A stretch of DNA of 64,000 nt from Alphaproteobacteria bacterium. GTDB taxonomy: Bacteria; Pseudomonadota; Alphaproteobacteria; Micavibrionales; Micavibrionaceae. Position 1 is the first letter of the stretch. Every line of letters starts with the position of its first letter. The DNA lies in assembly GCA_024279035.1 (NCBI GenBank), contig JAJRSA010000001.1, positions 32,894 to 96,893 on the forward strand, given 5' to 3'. Under the pieces are notes generated by a model that saw only the letters and a list, made by a program, of their open reading frames with translations, was not told the origin of the DNA and did no database searches. Positions 26,935 through 36,448 of this stretch are shown piece after piece. A program made the translations under genes and the position numbers.

Positions 26935-27465
26935 TTATAGCCCCACATCAGAGTCAGTAAAAAACTTTCTCAACACATAAAGAACACTCCAAATCAATGG
27001 AAACAGAAATACACCATACAAGAACACATCTATCGTAGGCATAAACTCAAAGACATAGAGGGCGTACAGGCTATGTAATCCCCACACAAGGGAAAGAAAA
27101 ACACTCCAATAGAGGACAAAGAAGACCCAAATCACATGAAAAGGTTGCGCCAAAATAAAGCGATAGTGCCATCGACATAAAAATACAGTAAAAAAATAAA
27201 GCCCTGCCATCATCCCCAGCGGAGCATAGGATAAGATATCAGTCACAAGCCCCACACAAAAAATTACGCTATAAAACATCATGTGTGGAAATTTAATGGC
27301 CCCTGCGAACAAAATCAAAGGCACAAAACTAAAATGAGGAGGACTCCACAAAACAGACACATTCATGACATCAAGAATAAAACTCAAAAAAATAAAAACA
27401 TAGAGGGCCAAAGCCACTTTCCAAAGCCGAACCTCTTCTTCTAGAACGGTGTCTATATTTATCAT
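26935..27465 (-). CDS. mreD: Rod-shape-determining membrane protein MreD
   Basis: This 176-residue polytopic protein with about five membrane segments sits between mreC and mrdA, and overlaps mreC by 4 bases (ATGA). Sequence similarity of MreD is always weak. The identification rests on size, topology, the PLGMMAGLYFFTVFLCRW stretch and gene order. It is a partner of MreC in the elongasome. Confidence 0.85.
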   Translation of the reverse strand: MINIDTVLEEEVRLWKVALALYVFIFLSFILDVMNVSVLWSPPHFSFVPLILFAGAIKFPHMMFYSVIFCVGLVTDILSYAPLGMMAGLYFFTVFLCRWHYRFILAQPFHVIWVFFVLYWSVFLSLVWGLHSLYALYVFEFMPTIDVFLYGVFLFPLIWSVLYVLRKFFTDSDVGL

Positions 27466-28325
27466 GGAGACTCACTTTGCTCTAAAATACGGACAAAAGT
27501 GATTGTCTTATAATCAGACAACAAGGCTATGGTAATATGATGTCCTTCAATAGCACTTATATAACCAACGGGTAACCCAGCAGGCAACATACCTCCATCT
27601 CCTGAGGTAATAAGAGACATGCCCTGCTCTAACGTCACACTTTCTGGAATATAGCTTAAAAGAGTTTGATCCAAGTTTCGTCCTACAATCACGCCTCTTT
27701 GGCTTGTCCCCTCTATCATGACGGGAACACGTGAATTAATGTCTGTTAAAAGCAAAACACGAGATAGCGACTCTTGTACATCAACAATGCGCCCCAAAAG
27801 ACCGTTTTGTGCAATCACAGCTTGTCCAATTTTAACGCCCTCTTGTGCTCCCGCATTCAAGAGCACACTTTGTACATAAGGACTCGCGGGGTCTGCTAAA
27901 ACTTGTGCTGTAATAAAGGCTTGTTCAGGAAGGGCATATACATTCAAAAGAGATTTAAGAGATTGGTTTTCTGCCTTCAAAAGCTGTGCCGTATGATACC
28001 ATTCCATCAAACGATCATTTTCCGTCTTCAAAAGCTTATAATCATCGCGTAAGGTCTGATAGCTTGAAATATTAGAAACAAAAGAAGAGAGTGCAATAAA
28101 AGGACGCGCAATCACTGAGAAGGACGGAGATACAATTTCCCATGTTCGAGAGCGTAAAGGCTCTGCACGTTGAATATGGGTCAAAGACAAGAAAACCAAC
28201 ACAAATGCAATTGTCCCGTATAAAAGCACAGGACGCCCCAGAACAAACTGAATATGCCCCAAAAAGGGCGGTGCCTTCCGTCCACGGAGTTTTAGTCTAG
28301 ACTTTGCATTCACTGTCCTGCGCAT
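27462..28325 (-). CDS. mreC: Rod-shape-determining protein MreC
   Basis: This 287-residue bitopic protein has a short basic cytoplasmic start, a membrane helix (about 33-50) and a coiled coil (about 90-120). The periplasmic double beta-barrel contains VLLNAGAQEGVKIGQAVI, NGLLGRIVDV and LLTDINSRVPV, all typical of MreC. It links the cytoskeleton to PBP2. No mreB precedes it: hslU is next, after 239 non-coding bases, so mreB must be elsewhere. Confidence 0.94.
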   Translation of the reverse strand: MRRTVNAKSRLKLRGRKAPPFLGHIQFVLGRPVLLYGTIAFVLVFLSLTHIQRAEPLRSRTWEIVSPSFSVIARPFIALSSFVSNISSYQTLRDDYKLLKTENDRLMEWYHTAQLLKAENQSLKSLLNVYALPEQAFITAQVLADPASPYVQSVLLNAGAQEGVKIGQAVIAQNGLLGRIVDVQESLSRVLLLTDINSRVPVMIEGTSQRGVIVGRNLDQTLLSYIPESVTLEQGMSLITSGDGGMLPAGLPVGYISAIEGHHITIALLSDYKTITFVRILEQSESP

Positions 28326-28564
28326 AGGTAAAGACTCTATACACTCACACTCACAACATCAAATATGTTTTGGATGTTTTTACTTTTTAGGAATAGTATA
28401 TAGACCTATTTTTATATCGGACATCTGAATATCACGAATATATAGACGCCCCTCCTGCAGATGTATAGGCCGTTTTAAAACCAAAAACGCACGACTCCTC
28501 CGTCATATTCCTGCCTTTCAGAATAAAATATATCGTTAATTTCATGAGGATTTTAATTAAGGGG

Positions 28565-29893
28565 TTACAAAATAAACTTGCTCAAATCTGTAATCTCCGC
28601 CAAGTCGGCAACATGTTTTTGAACGTATTTTTTGGTGATTTTGAGTGTTTCACCTGATTTATCAGGGGCGGTGAAGCTGATCTCATCGAGGAGTTTTTCC
28701 ATGACGGTGAGAAGGCGACGTGCGCCTATATTTTCGACTTGTTCATTCACGTTAAACGAAATTTTTGCAATCTCATCAATAGCCTCATCCTCAAACTCAA
28801 GCGTAACGCCTTCAGTTTTCATCAAGGCTTTATATTGCTTAATAAGACACGCGTCTGTTTCTGTCAAAATACGTTTAAAATCTTCTTCTGTGAGTGGCCG
28901 AAGCTCAACACGAATAGGCAAACGCCCTTGAAGCTCGGCCAATAGATCAGAGGGTTTCGCATAATGAAACGCGCCACTGGCAATAAAGAGAATATGATCT
29001 GTTTTGACAATTCCGTGCTTGGTCGAGACACTTGTGCCTTCAATCAAGGGGAGGAGGTCACGTTGCACGCCCTCTCGGCTGACATCTCCCCCACGGGCAT
29101 CTCGGTTATGGGCAATTTTGTCGATTTCATCCAAAAACACGATGCCGTTTTGCTGAACAAGATCAAGCGCTGTCGTCACGATCTTATCCTCATCCAAAAG
29201 CTTGTCTGATTCCTCTGCTATTAAGACATCATAAGAGTCTTCCACACGCATTTTCTTCTTTTTTGTGCGCCCGCCCATGGCTTTCCCCATCATGTCCCCG
29301 ATATTGAGCATCCCAATTGAGGCTCCTGGCATACCAGGAATATCCATACTGGGAAAGGGACTGCCATTGTCTTCCACTTCAATTTCGATCTCTTTGTCGT
29401 TCAATTCTCCTTCACGGAGTTTTTTACGGAAGGTTTGGCGCGTAGTATCGCTGGCTTCATCTCCAACCAACGCATTAAGCACACGCTCTTCTGCGGTGAT
29501 TTCTGCCTTTACCTTCACAGTTTTACGCATTTCATCGCGCGTCATATGAATGGCCGACTCTGTCAAATCTCTGATAATGGACTCTACATCTTTGCCCACA
29601 TAGCCCACTTCTGTGAATTTAGTGGCTTCAATCTTGATAAAAGGCGCATTCGCAAGCTTTGCTAGACGGCGCGCAATTTCAGTCTTCCCAACGCCTGTCG
29701 GCCCGACCATGAGGATGTTTTTTGGATAGATCTCCTCTTGCATCTCGGGGTCAAGTTGCATCCGCCGCCAACGATTCCGCAGAGCAATAGAAACGGCACG
29801 TTTCGCATCTGATTGTCCAATAATATAACGATCCAGTTCAGAGACTGTTTCCCGCGGCAAAAAAGAGACACTTTCGAAAATAGAATTATCCAT
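28565..29893 (-). CDS. hslU: ATP-dependent protease ATPase subunit HslU
   Basis: This AAA+ unfoldase feeds substrates to HslV. Its 442 residues match the family length. Features are the start [15 protein letters not shown], Walker [10 protein letters not shown] (64-72), a central insertion (I domain) and Walker [13 protein letters not shown]. The C-terminus LSKFIL is the typical tail that docks into HslV. It starts 3 bases after the hslV stop. Confidence 0.97.
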   Translation of the reverse strand: MDNSIFESVSFLPRETVSELDRYIIGQSDAKRAVSIALRNRWRRMQLDPEMQEEIYPKNILMVGPTGVGKTEIARRLAKLANAPFIKIEATKFTEVGYVGKDVESIIRDLTESAIHMTRDEMRKTVKVKAEITAEERVLNALVGDEASDTTRQTFRKKLREGELNDKEIEIEVEDNGSPFPSMDIPGMPGASIGMLNIGDMMGKAMGGRTKKKKMRVEDSYDVLIAEESDKLLDEDKIVTTALDLVQQNGIVFLDEIDKIAHNRDARGGDVSREGVQRDLLPLIEGTSVSTKHGIVKTDHILFIASGAFHYAKPSDLLAELQGRLPIRVELRPLTEEDFKRILTETDACLIKQYKALMKTEGVTLEFEDEAIDEIAKISFNVNEQVENIGARRLLTVMEKLLDEISFTAPDKSGETLKITKKYVQKHVADLAEITDLSKFIL

Positions 29894-29896
29894 GAT

Positions 29897-30451
29897 TTAT
29901 AATTTCTCAACAGTAATGTTATGGTTGGAATAGACGCAAATATCACCAGCAATCTTCATGGCTTTACGCGCAATCTCTTCGGCACTGAGTTGATTTTGGT
30001 CAATAAGAGCACGCGCCGCAGAGAGTGCATAATTTCCACCTGATCCAATGCCTATAATGCCGTCTTCTGGTTCAATGACATCTCCCGTTCCAGAAAGAAT
30101 CAAGGAGGTATTCTTATCACACACCGCCATCAAAGCCTCAAGCTTGCGCAGATATTTATCCGTACGCCAATCTTTTGCAAGCTCCACACAGGCGCGTGTG
30201 AGTTGCCCTGGATGTGCTTCAAGCTTGGCTTCCAAACGTTCAAACAACGTAAAAGCATCCGCCGTTGCCCCTGCAAACCCTGTAATAATGTCTCCGTCTT
30301 TTCCCAAACGACGAACTTTCTTCGCATTCGATTTCATAATAGTATGCCCAAGAGATACTTGTCCATCTCCCGCCACAACCACATCTTTTCCCTTACGAAT
30401 AGAGAGAATGGTTGTTGAGCGCCACCCATTGCGCGATCCATCTTGATCCAT
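29897..30451 (-). CDS. hslV: ATP-dependent protease proteolytic subunit HslV
   Basis: This is a threonine protease of the proteasome-beta type. The motif [12 protein letters not shown] shows the catalytic Thr (T13 after removal of a 12-residue leader), followed by [14 protein letters not shown] and the [14 protein letters not shown] segment typical of HslV. It is 184 residues and the first gene of the hslVU pair. The propeptide is longer than the single Met in E. coli, as is common in alphaproteobacteria. Confidence 0.97.
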   Translation of the reverse strand: MDQDGSRNGWRSTTILSIRKGKDVVVAGDGQVSLGHTIMKSNAKKVRRLGKDGDIITGFAGATADAFTLFERLEAKLEAHPGQLTRACVELAKDWRTDKYLRKLEALMAVCDKNTSLILSGTGDVIEPEDGIIGIGSGGNYALSAARALIDQNQLSAEEIARKAMKIAGDICVYSNHNITVEKL

Positions 30452-30585
30452 GATTTTTATCCTTCGTGTTTTATTCAGTGAAAGATATGGGGCTTTGTAC
30501 TAAGTTCGTCAAGAGTAGAATAAGATAAGTTCTAAGAATTCCACTAGACGACTCCCCCTAAATCAGCCTATACAATATTCTACAA

Positions 30586-31578
30586 ATGGATATTTTAATT
30601 TCTCTCTTCCAGATACAATTTGCAGGGGCCACGATGGGAATGTGGACACTGTTTCTCGCTGTTGTCTGCGCGCTTGTTATTTTTGATCTGGGGGTCTTGA
30701 ACAAAGAAGATAAAGCCATCAGCTTTTCCAAAAGTGTAAAACTTACGCTTTTCTATATTGCTGTGGCTGTTTTGTTTGGGGTGTGGGTATGGTTTCAATT
30801 TGGAGCGGAACGCGCCCTCCCCTATTTCACGGCCTATATTATTGAGAAAAGCCTGTCTTTAGACAATGTCTTTGCCATGTCTATTATCTTTTCTTATTAC
30901 GGTATTCCTCTGATGTATCAACACAGAGTCTTGTTCTGGGGTATTATTGGAGTTGTGCTCCTCCGAGGCTTTGCCTTGTCTTTGGGAACAGCACTGACCT
31001 TAAAGTTTAGCTGGCTTCTTTTCCTGTTTGGTGGCCTTTTAATTTACACAGGTGTTCGTATTTTTATCTCTGATGAAGAGAATGAGATAGATGTTGAAAA
31101 TGGAAAAATAAGAAAATTTCTTACCTCTAACTTTAATATCACCAACGAGTTACACGGCAATCGCTTCTTTATTTTAAAATCTACAACAGGCACAAGTTTT
31201 TTTAAACGCCTGCACCTCACACCTCTTTTTATGGCACTTATCACCATTGAACTCGCAGATGTCCTTTTTGCCATGGACAGTATCCCCGCCGTCTTAGCTG
31301 TTTCAACTGATACTTTTGTGGTACTCACTAGCAATGTGTTTGCTATTTTAGGCCTACGCGCTATGTATTTTATGCTCGCGGCTCTTTTGGATCGCTTTGA
31401 GTATCTACGCTATGCCCTCTCCATCGTTTTGATTTTTATCGGCGTCAAAATATTTTACAGCCATTTTTTTCAAGAAATTTCACCTTTAACATCTCTCCTG
31501 ATTACACTCACGGTTCTTTTTGGAGGCGTTCTTTTTTCTTTTTTCAAAACGAAAAAAGCACAAAAAAATACAGACTAA
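30586..31578 (+). CDS. TerC/Alx family membrane protein
   Basis: This 330-residue protein has about nine membrane segments and the two conserved TerC motifs: EKSLSLDNVFA in an early helix, and ELADVLFAMDSIPAVLAV in the middle. The buried Asp and Glu residues match Alx/TerC. The family is linked to metal homeostasis (manganese export for Alx) and loosely to tellurium resistance. It diverges from hslV and precedes the glycan cluster on the same strand. No riboswitch of the yybP-ykoY type was recognised upstream. Confidence 0.9.
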   Translation: MDILISLFQIQFAGATMGMWTLFLAVVCALVIFDLGVLNKEDKAISFSKSVKLTLFYIAVAVLFGVWVWFQFGAERALPYFTAYIIEKSLSLDNVFAMSIIFSYYGIPLMYQHRVLFWGIIGVVLLRGFALSLGTALTLKFSWLLFLFGGLLIYTGVRIFISDEENEIDVENGKIRKFLTSNFNITNELHGNRFFILKSTTGTSFFKRLHLTPLFMALITIELADVLFAMDSIPAVLAVSTDTFVVLTSNVFAILGLRAMYFMLAALLDRFEYLRYALSIVLIFIGVKIFYSHFFQEISPLTSLLITLTVLFGGVLFSFFKTKKAQKNTD

Positions 31579-31630
31579 TTAAATATTATAATTTGGAGAG
31601 CACACACTCAAACTGCTCAATTATACGATA

Positions 31631-32986
31631 ATGAATATATTTCAAAAATATGAGATTCCTGTTTTTTTGCTCCTGTTCGCACTCATTGCGTGGATGGGAA
31701 CGTCAAATCATATTAAGGATTATGTTTTTCATGGGGATGATTTACGGTATGTGCAGTATGCTGTGGCACTTCATGAACATGGTGTGTTTGGACTACCTGC
31801 GCCTAATGAAGGGATAGAAACGCCTCCAGAGCATGGGAATGCGAATGCGCCACTCTATCCTCTTTTTATTGCGAGCATGATGGCACTTGACCCTGCTTTG
31901 GCACAAAGCTTGATTTGTGTTCGAGACAAAGGGCATAAAGCCGTATGTCCACAAGCGTTTCGAAGTCTGTTTATGGCGCAAACAGGACTGGCGCTTGTGT
32001 GTTTGTTTTTAATTTATTTTATCTCCCTTCGCTTGACCCAAAAAAGATGTATTGCGTGGCTGGCTGCAGGAATGGCTGCAGGATCAGGAATATTAGGGAT
32101 TTCTTCCAGTGTTTTTATGACGGAAATCCTGATACTCCCTTCTTTTTGTACTCTCCTTCTCTTTTGCCTTTTTTACGCTCAAAATCCTCGCCTACGTTGG
32201 GTCTTTGCAATGGCAGGCATGTTGGCTTTTCTAACGTTAATCCGCCCTTCTTTTTTGTATCTTTTTTATGGGTTTGTTTTGTTTTTTATCTGCACAATTC
32301 TTCCCAAGCCCTCTCGATCATCTCTCTTCCGCCTCACCGTCTTGGGCATAACTTTTATTATGTGTGTGTCCCCCTGGGCGATACGGAACAAACTCTATTT
32401 TAATTCCTTTGCATTAACCACTGGGGGCTATGCAGAGGCCATCTTAGTAGAACGCACCAATTATAATCAAATGAGTTGGGCAGAAGTCGGTGTTGCTTTT
32501 ATTTATTGGCTCCCTGATTTTGGAGATTCCTTGGCTAGAAAGCTTTTTCCAGAACATCTCTACAATAGACTGGGATGGGATGACGACTCCTACTATGGAG
32601 AAAAATATAAGCGTGTAGCTCTCTTAACCGATCAGTTGGGGGGACACGATAAAATAGTGGGGCATTTAATTAAAGAAGAGATACTGACCCCAAAACATAT
32701 TATCCTCAGCATCCCTCTGGCCTTACGAGGGATGTGGATTGGGAAATATTGGGGGTTGGTTGGGTTTATAGCTTTGACGACACTCTTGATCCAAACAATA
32801 CGTCGTAAAGAATACACGCTCCTTGTGATCAGTCTGCCTGTCCTGTTCATGGTGGCTTTTCATGCGGGGCTGTCTGTCAATGTCCCACGCTATAACCTTT
32901 CTCTTATTCTCCTTTACGCTTTAAGCATGGCTTGGTATATCAATGCCTATGGACAAAAACTTGTTGCCAGACTCCGCCACACATAG
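31631..32986 (+). CDS. GT-C (ArnT/PMT-like, GT39/83) membrane glycosyltransferase
   Basis: This 451-residue protein has roughly ten membrane segments. The acidic motif GDDLRY (residues 35-40) lies in the first periplasmic loop, as in polyprenyl-phosphate-dependent GT-C enzymes (ArnT, PMT, DUF2029 types). Such enzymes transfer a sugar from undecaprenyl-phosphate to an envelope acceptor. The gene opens a run of four overlapping genes (44-, 4- and 4-base overlaps). The acceptor and the sugar cannot be told from sequence. Confidence 0.75.
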   Translation: MNIFQKYEIPVFLLLFALIAWMGTSNHIKDYVFHGDDLRYVQYAVALHEHGVFGLPAPNEGIETPPEHGNANAPLYPLFIASMMALDPALAQSLICVRDKGHKAVCPQAFRSLFMAQTGLALVCLFLIYFISLRLTQKRCIAWLAAGMAAGSGILGISSSVFMTEILILPSFCTLLLFCLFYAQNPRLRWVFAMAGMLAFLTLIRPSFLYLFYGFVLFFICTILPKPSRSSLFRLTVLGITFIMCVSPWAIRNKLYFNSFALTTGGYAEAILVERTNYNQMSWAEVGVAFIYWLPDFGDSLARKLFPEHLYNRLGWDDDSYYGEKYKRVALLTDQLGGHDKIVGHLIKEEILTPKHIILSIPLALRGMWIGKYWGLVGFIALTTLLIQTIRRKEYTLLVISLPVLFMVAFHAGLSVNVPRYNLSLILLYALSMAWYINAYGQKLVARLRHT

Positions 32987-33935
32987 ACCTCTTCTCTGGA
33001 TATCCGCGTCTCTCATTAGTATTTTTCTTTTGGGCATGGTGATCGCGCAAATCGATCTCTCTCAAATGCAGGGGATGTGGGCAAGACTCTCTTGGAGTAC
33101 GCTAGCAATAGCCTTTTTGTTTTTACTCTTGGAAGGTCTGACAACAGCTTTACGGCTTTGGTTGTTTGCAGGCAAAAAACCGTGCGTGGGCGCAGCGCTT
33201 AAAGCCAATGCGTGGTATGTCCTCTTTCTTGTTATTCTCCCCGCTCGTCTTGGGGAAATTGCCGCTATCGTTGTCCTTGAACGCCATTTAGGTCAAAAAT
33301 ATGGGGCGGCTGCCATGAGCATTATTGCTCAAAGGTTGTATGATGTGATTATTTTAGGGGTCTTTTTTCTGATTGCTCTGTTTGGTCTTGGAGATCTTAT
33401 AGACACAAATTCTATGGCGGTGATTGCACTCATTCTCATCAGTTTAAGTGTCTGTGTTCTCATCCGCCTTGATCTCTTCTTAACGTTTGCAGTCTATCTG
33501 TTGCAAAAACTCCATACACAAAAATATGGGCTCATCCACAAACTCATGCGCCTTCTTCTCCAAGCACGCATCTATAGTCGTCACACTTTAAAACATCACG
33601 ATATTCCACTGGCTCTTCTTTTGACCATTGGGAAGTGGGTGAGCAATCTAAGCGCCCTCCTCTTTTTATTCATGGCGCTTCATCTTGAACTTCCTTTCTT
33701 TGAAAATGTAGTTGTCGCCGCCGCTTATAATTTTCTGGCTATTATTCCTTTACAAACCATTGGAGGAATTGGGATTGGGGAAGCAGGTTTAACGCTCCTT
33801 CTTATCAAGATGGGCATTACCATTTCTATGGCCGCAGGGGCAAGCCTCATGATCCGCTTTGTAATTTTGATTTTCCCGTTTATATTCTGGGGGCTTGTGA
33901 TGGGTGGACTACGTTTAAAGGATAAAGGACGATGA
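32943..33935 (+). CDS. Lysylphosphatidylglycerol-synthase-type TM (UPF0104/YbhN) flippase-like protein
   Basis: The 330-residue membrane protein has about eight membrane segments of the LPG_synthase_TM family (PF03706 type). Recognisable elements are LFLVILPARLGEIAAI and IPLQTIGGIGIGEAGLTLLL. Stand-alone members are often placed next to glycan or polyprenyl-lipid genes and are suspected lipid flippases. The start lies within the end of the upstream gene (44-base overlap); an in-frame ATG two codons later, at 32949, is equally plausible. Confidence 0.8.
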   Translation: MPMDKNLLPDSATHRPLLWISASLISIFLLGMVIAQIDLSQMQGMWARLSWSTLAIAFLFLLLEGLTTALRLWLFAGKKPCVGAALKANAWYVLFLVILPARLGEIAAIVVLERHLGQKYGAAAMSIIAQRLYDVIILGVFFLIALFGLGDLIDTNSMAVIALILISLSVCVLIRLDLFLTFAVYLLQKLHTQKYGLIHKLMRLLLQARIYSRHTLKHHDIPLALLLTIGKWVSNLSALLFLFMALHLELPFFENVVVAAAYNFLAIIPLQTIGGIGIGEAGLTLLLIKMGITISMAAGASLMIRFVILIFPFIFWGLVMGGLRLKDKGR

Positions 33936-34633
33936 GTGTGATAAAAGCCGATCAAAATATCGATGCACGATATGGGTTTTTGAGAGCACGCCATGGGCAA
34001 GCTAATCCTCAAGCCAATGGATATAGATTAGGCCGTTTCTTTGAACGAGAACAGCGCGTAATTTTATCTGTATTGGATCAAACACATGGGCCTTTCTTGG
34101 ATGTGGCCTGTGGATCAGGTCTAATGCTTGCGCCCTTATTGGATAAAGGACACACAGTTTACGGACTGGATTTTAACAAAGAGGGATGCACAGCCGCGGC
34201 ACAAAATGGATTAACCATTGTCCGAGGAGATGCTTTTCAGATGCCTTTCTCAGATCAGACACTCGGGCAAATTATAAACTGCCAATTTTTAAACCAACAA
34301 CCCTCACAGCAAACACAATGCTTTATTGAAGAAGGTGCTCGTGTGCTCAAATCTGGGGGGCAATTGATTATTCTGTGGCGTCATGCACGTTCTCTAATCC
34401 ACAAAACATCGCATAGTATTTTTACCTTTCTTGATAAGTTTACAGGGCAACCGCCCTTCCCTCAATATGAACACCCCATACAAGAAATACGAGGTTTTGC
34501 CTCAACTGTAGGTCTGAAAATTAAACATGAGGCCGTAACCCTCCCCTTTCTAAAACCAGACACAATGACTGTAAAAAATTTATCTTCCAATATTATTGGT
34601 GCGTCTTTCTTCATTGTTTTGGAAAAGCCATGA
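33932..34633 (+). CDS. Class I SAM-dependent methyltransferase
   Basis: This 233-residue Rossmann methyltransferase has motif I FLDVACGSGLMLAPL, motif II GLDFNKEG and a following GDAFQMPFSD, as in the Methyltransf_11/UbiE-like group. It is translationally coupled to both neighbours by 4-base overlaps. Placement between a flippase-like membrane protein and a FemAB-type acyltransferase suggests a glycan, polyprenyl or lipid substrate. The substrate is unknown. Confidence 0.85.
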   Translation: MSVIKADQNIDARYGFLRARHGQANPQANGYRLGRFFEREQRVILSVLDQTHGPFLDVACGSGLMLAPLLDKGHTVYGLDFNKEGCTAAAQNGLTIVRGDAFQMPFSDQTLGQIINCQFLNQQPSQQTQCFIEEGARVLKSGGQLIILWRHARSLIHKTSHSIFTFLDKFTGQPPFPQYEHPIQEIRGFASTVGLKIKHEAVTLPFLKPDTMTVKNLSSNIIGASFFIVLEKP

Positions 34634-35631
34634 AGATTATCGAACTTAGCGATGACAAGAAAGAGGCGTGGAACAATTTCGTACGCCATGACCCTCAAGG
34701 AACGTTCTTTCATCTCGCAGAGTGGAAAGAGATCATAGAAAGAGCCTTTGGCTTTAAAACATATTATCTTTATGCCGAAAAAGGGGGAGAGATACGCGGT
34801 ATTCTTCCTCTTGCCCTTGTCAAACGGCCTTTCTTTGGCTCTGCGCTTATTTCAACGCCTCTCTGTGTCTATGGAGGAGCTTTGGGTGCGCGACAGGAAT
34901 TAGAAAAGGTTGCAACGCAAAAAGCACAAGAACTGAATGTAGAGTATTTGGAACTGCGCCAGCAAACACGTGGAGAGCAAGACTGGCCTGTCTGTGATAC
35001 ATTTTATAGCTTCCAAAAAATACTTCAAGACGACACCCTCAAATCCATTCCCCGTAAACAACGTGCAGAAGTCCGTAAAGGCATAGCTCATAATTTAGAG
35101 ACGCGTGTCAATCAGGATATTGATCTCTTCTATAAAATTTATGCGACCAGTGTTCGTAACCTTGGCACCCCTGTTTTCCCTAAAAAATATCTTAGAATTT
35201 TGATGGAAATCTTTGGTGAACAGTGTCAAATCACAAGCATTCATCATCAGAACACACCCCTTACAAGCGTTTTGAGCTTTCGCTACAAAGATCAGATTCT
35301 CCCCTATTATGGAGGAGGACTCCCCGTCGCACGGCGCTATAGTGCCTATCCCTATATGTACTGGACAATCATGGAGAATGCCGTTGAGAATGGAGTACGT
35401 GTTTTTGATTTTGGACGCTCTATGAAAGACACAGGGGCTTTCGCCTTCAAAAAGAATTTTGGCTTTGAGCCTCAACATCTTCCCTATCAATCATATCTCG
35501 TCAACGCAGAGAGTATCCCAGATATGTCTCCAGAGAATGCACGTAATAAATTACTTCTCTCAACATGGAAGAAACTCCCCCTCTCTATTGCAAATCAGGT
35601 AGGGCCGTTCTTATATCCTGCTATAGTGTAA
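34630..35631 (+). CDS. FemAB-like GNAT acyltransferase (XrtA/PEP-CTERM-associated type)
   Basis: This 333-residue protein has tandem GNAT-like folds. It resembles the FemAB family found in XrtA/PEP-CTERM exopolysaccharide loci: RKQRAEVRKG, YYGGGLPVARRYSAYPYMYW, FDFGRSMKDTGAFAFKKNFG and a tail ending in PLSIANQVGP. It would aminoacylate or acylate a cell-wall or glycan intermediate. It overlaps the methyltransferase gene by 4 bases and converges on the deacetylase gene with an 11-base overlap of the ends. No exosortase is in the window. Confidence 0.82.
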   Translation: MKIIELSDDKKEAWNNFVRHDPQGTFFHLAEWKEIIERAFGFKTYYLYAEKGGEIRGILPLALVKRPFFGSALISTPLCVYGGALGARQELEKVATQKAQELNVEYLELRQQTRGEQDWPVCDTFYSFQKILQDDTLKSIPRKQRAEVRKGIAHNLETRVNQDIDLFYKIYATSVRNLGTPVFPKKYLRILMEIFGEQCQITSIHHQNTPLTSVLSFRYKDQILPYYGGGLPVARRYSAYPYMYWTIMENAVENGVRVFDFGRSMKDTGAFAFKKNFGFEPQHLPYQSYLVNAESIPDMSPENARNKLLLSTWKKLPLSIANQVGPFLYPAIV

Positions 35632-36448
35632 GAGGATCAATAATTTCTAAATCATTATAAATTATTTGATCTTTAAATGGGGGGTAAAAATTAAATTTAT
35701 CAGCAAGTTTTGATATTTTCTTAAAGGTATTTCTTCGGTTCATCCAGAGCAACAGACTGACAGGAATTGAAGCCCCTTTGATCTTCCAATTCTTTTCTGT
35801 TGGATCAAAATCGTAAGGATGACAATATATCCAAAGAGTGTCATTCTCTGGGGCTTTTCTAATCTGGTTTTGAACAAAAGAAAAAGGCAAATAGCGCAGA
35901 TAAAACCCACCCAAATAAGGCATGGACAAAGCTCCAATACGCGCAAGAGGCGCAGGAATTTCCAATAAACCATTTGACCATCTAAATGGTGAAGACGGGG
36001 CACCTGACAGCCCATGCAAGAGGTTTGCCACAGGCAACACACTGGAAGAGTAAGAAAACCCTAGTTCTTTTAAAATATCAACCGCCCACAATGTTTTGCG
36101 TGTGAGTGAAAAAACGGGGGCGCGATATCCATGGATTTGCTCCCCTATGAGGTCTTCTAAAGTATGTTTCGTCCGCTTTGTCTCTTCTCTAAACGTCTCT
36201 GGGGTTTGCCGATCAAGCGTTGTATGGTCATAGGAATGATGGGCGATCTCATGGCCTGCTCTATGAATTTTTTTCACAAGGTCTGGATCTTTTTCTGCCA
36301 ATGTTCCCACCGTAAATATAGTGGCTTTAATGTGTCGCTCCTCTAAAAATACAAGGATTTTTTCTGTGATTTCTGGATAACGTTTTGGGAGCGTTTCATC
36401 TGGACGATGATCTTCTAAATCCAATGTAAATGTGAGGGAAGGAGACAT
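35621..36448 (-). CDS. Polysaccharide deacetylase (XrtA-associated, NodB-type)
   Basis: This 275-residue carbohydrate esterase 4 family protein has the first metal Asp region TLDLEDHRPDE, the second motif HEIAHHSYDHTTLDRQTP with its paired His, and GYRAPVFSLTRKTLWAVDIL. These are typical of the DUF3473/XrtA-type deacetylases. It would remove acetyl groups from an exopolysaccharide. It is coupled to the FAD monooxygenase (TGATG overlap) and faces the FemAB gene, so both strands of this region serve one glycan pathway by inference. Confidence 0.88.
   Translation of the reverse strand: MSPSLTFTLDLEDHRPDETLPKRYPEITEKILVFLEERHIKATIFTVGTLAEKDPDLVKKIHRAGHEIAHHSYDHTTLDRQTPETFREETKRTKHTLEDLIGEQIHGYRAPVFSLTRKTLWAVDILKELGFSYSSSVLPVANLLHGLSGAPSSPFRWSNGLLEIPAPLARIGALSMPYLGGFYLRYLPFSFVQNQIRKAPENDTLWIYCHPYDFDPTEKNWKIKGASIPVSLLLWMNRRNTFKKISKLADKFNFYPPFKDQIIYNDLEIIDPLTL

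Noticed and set aside
30452..30585. Possible yybP-ykoY manganese riboswitch ahead of the terC gene
   Set aside because: I could not find the conserved core or paired helices of that riboswitch; the stretch is short and unstructured by eye.
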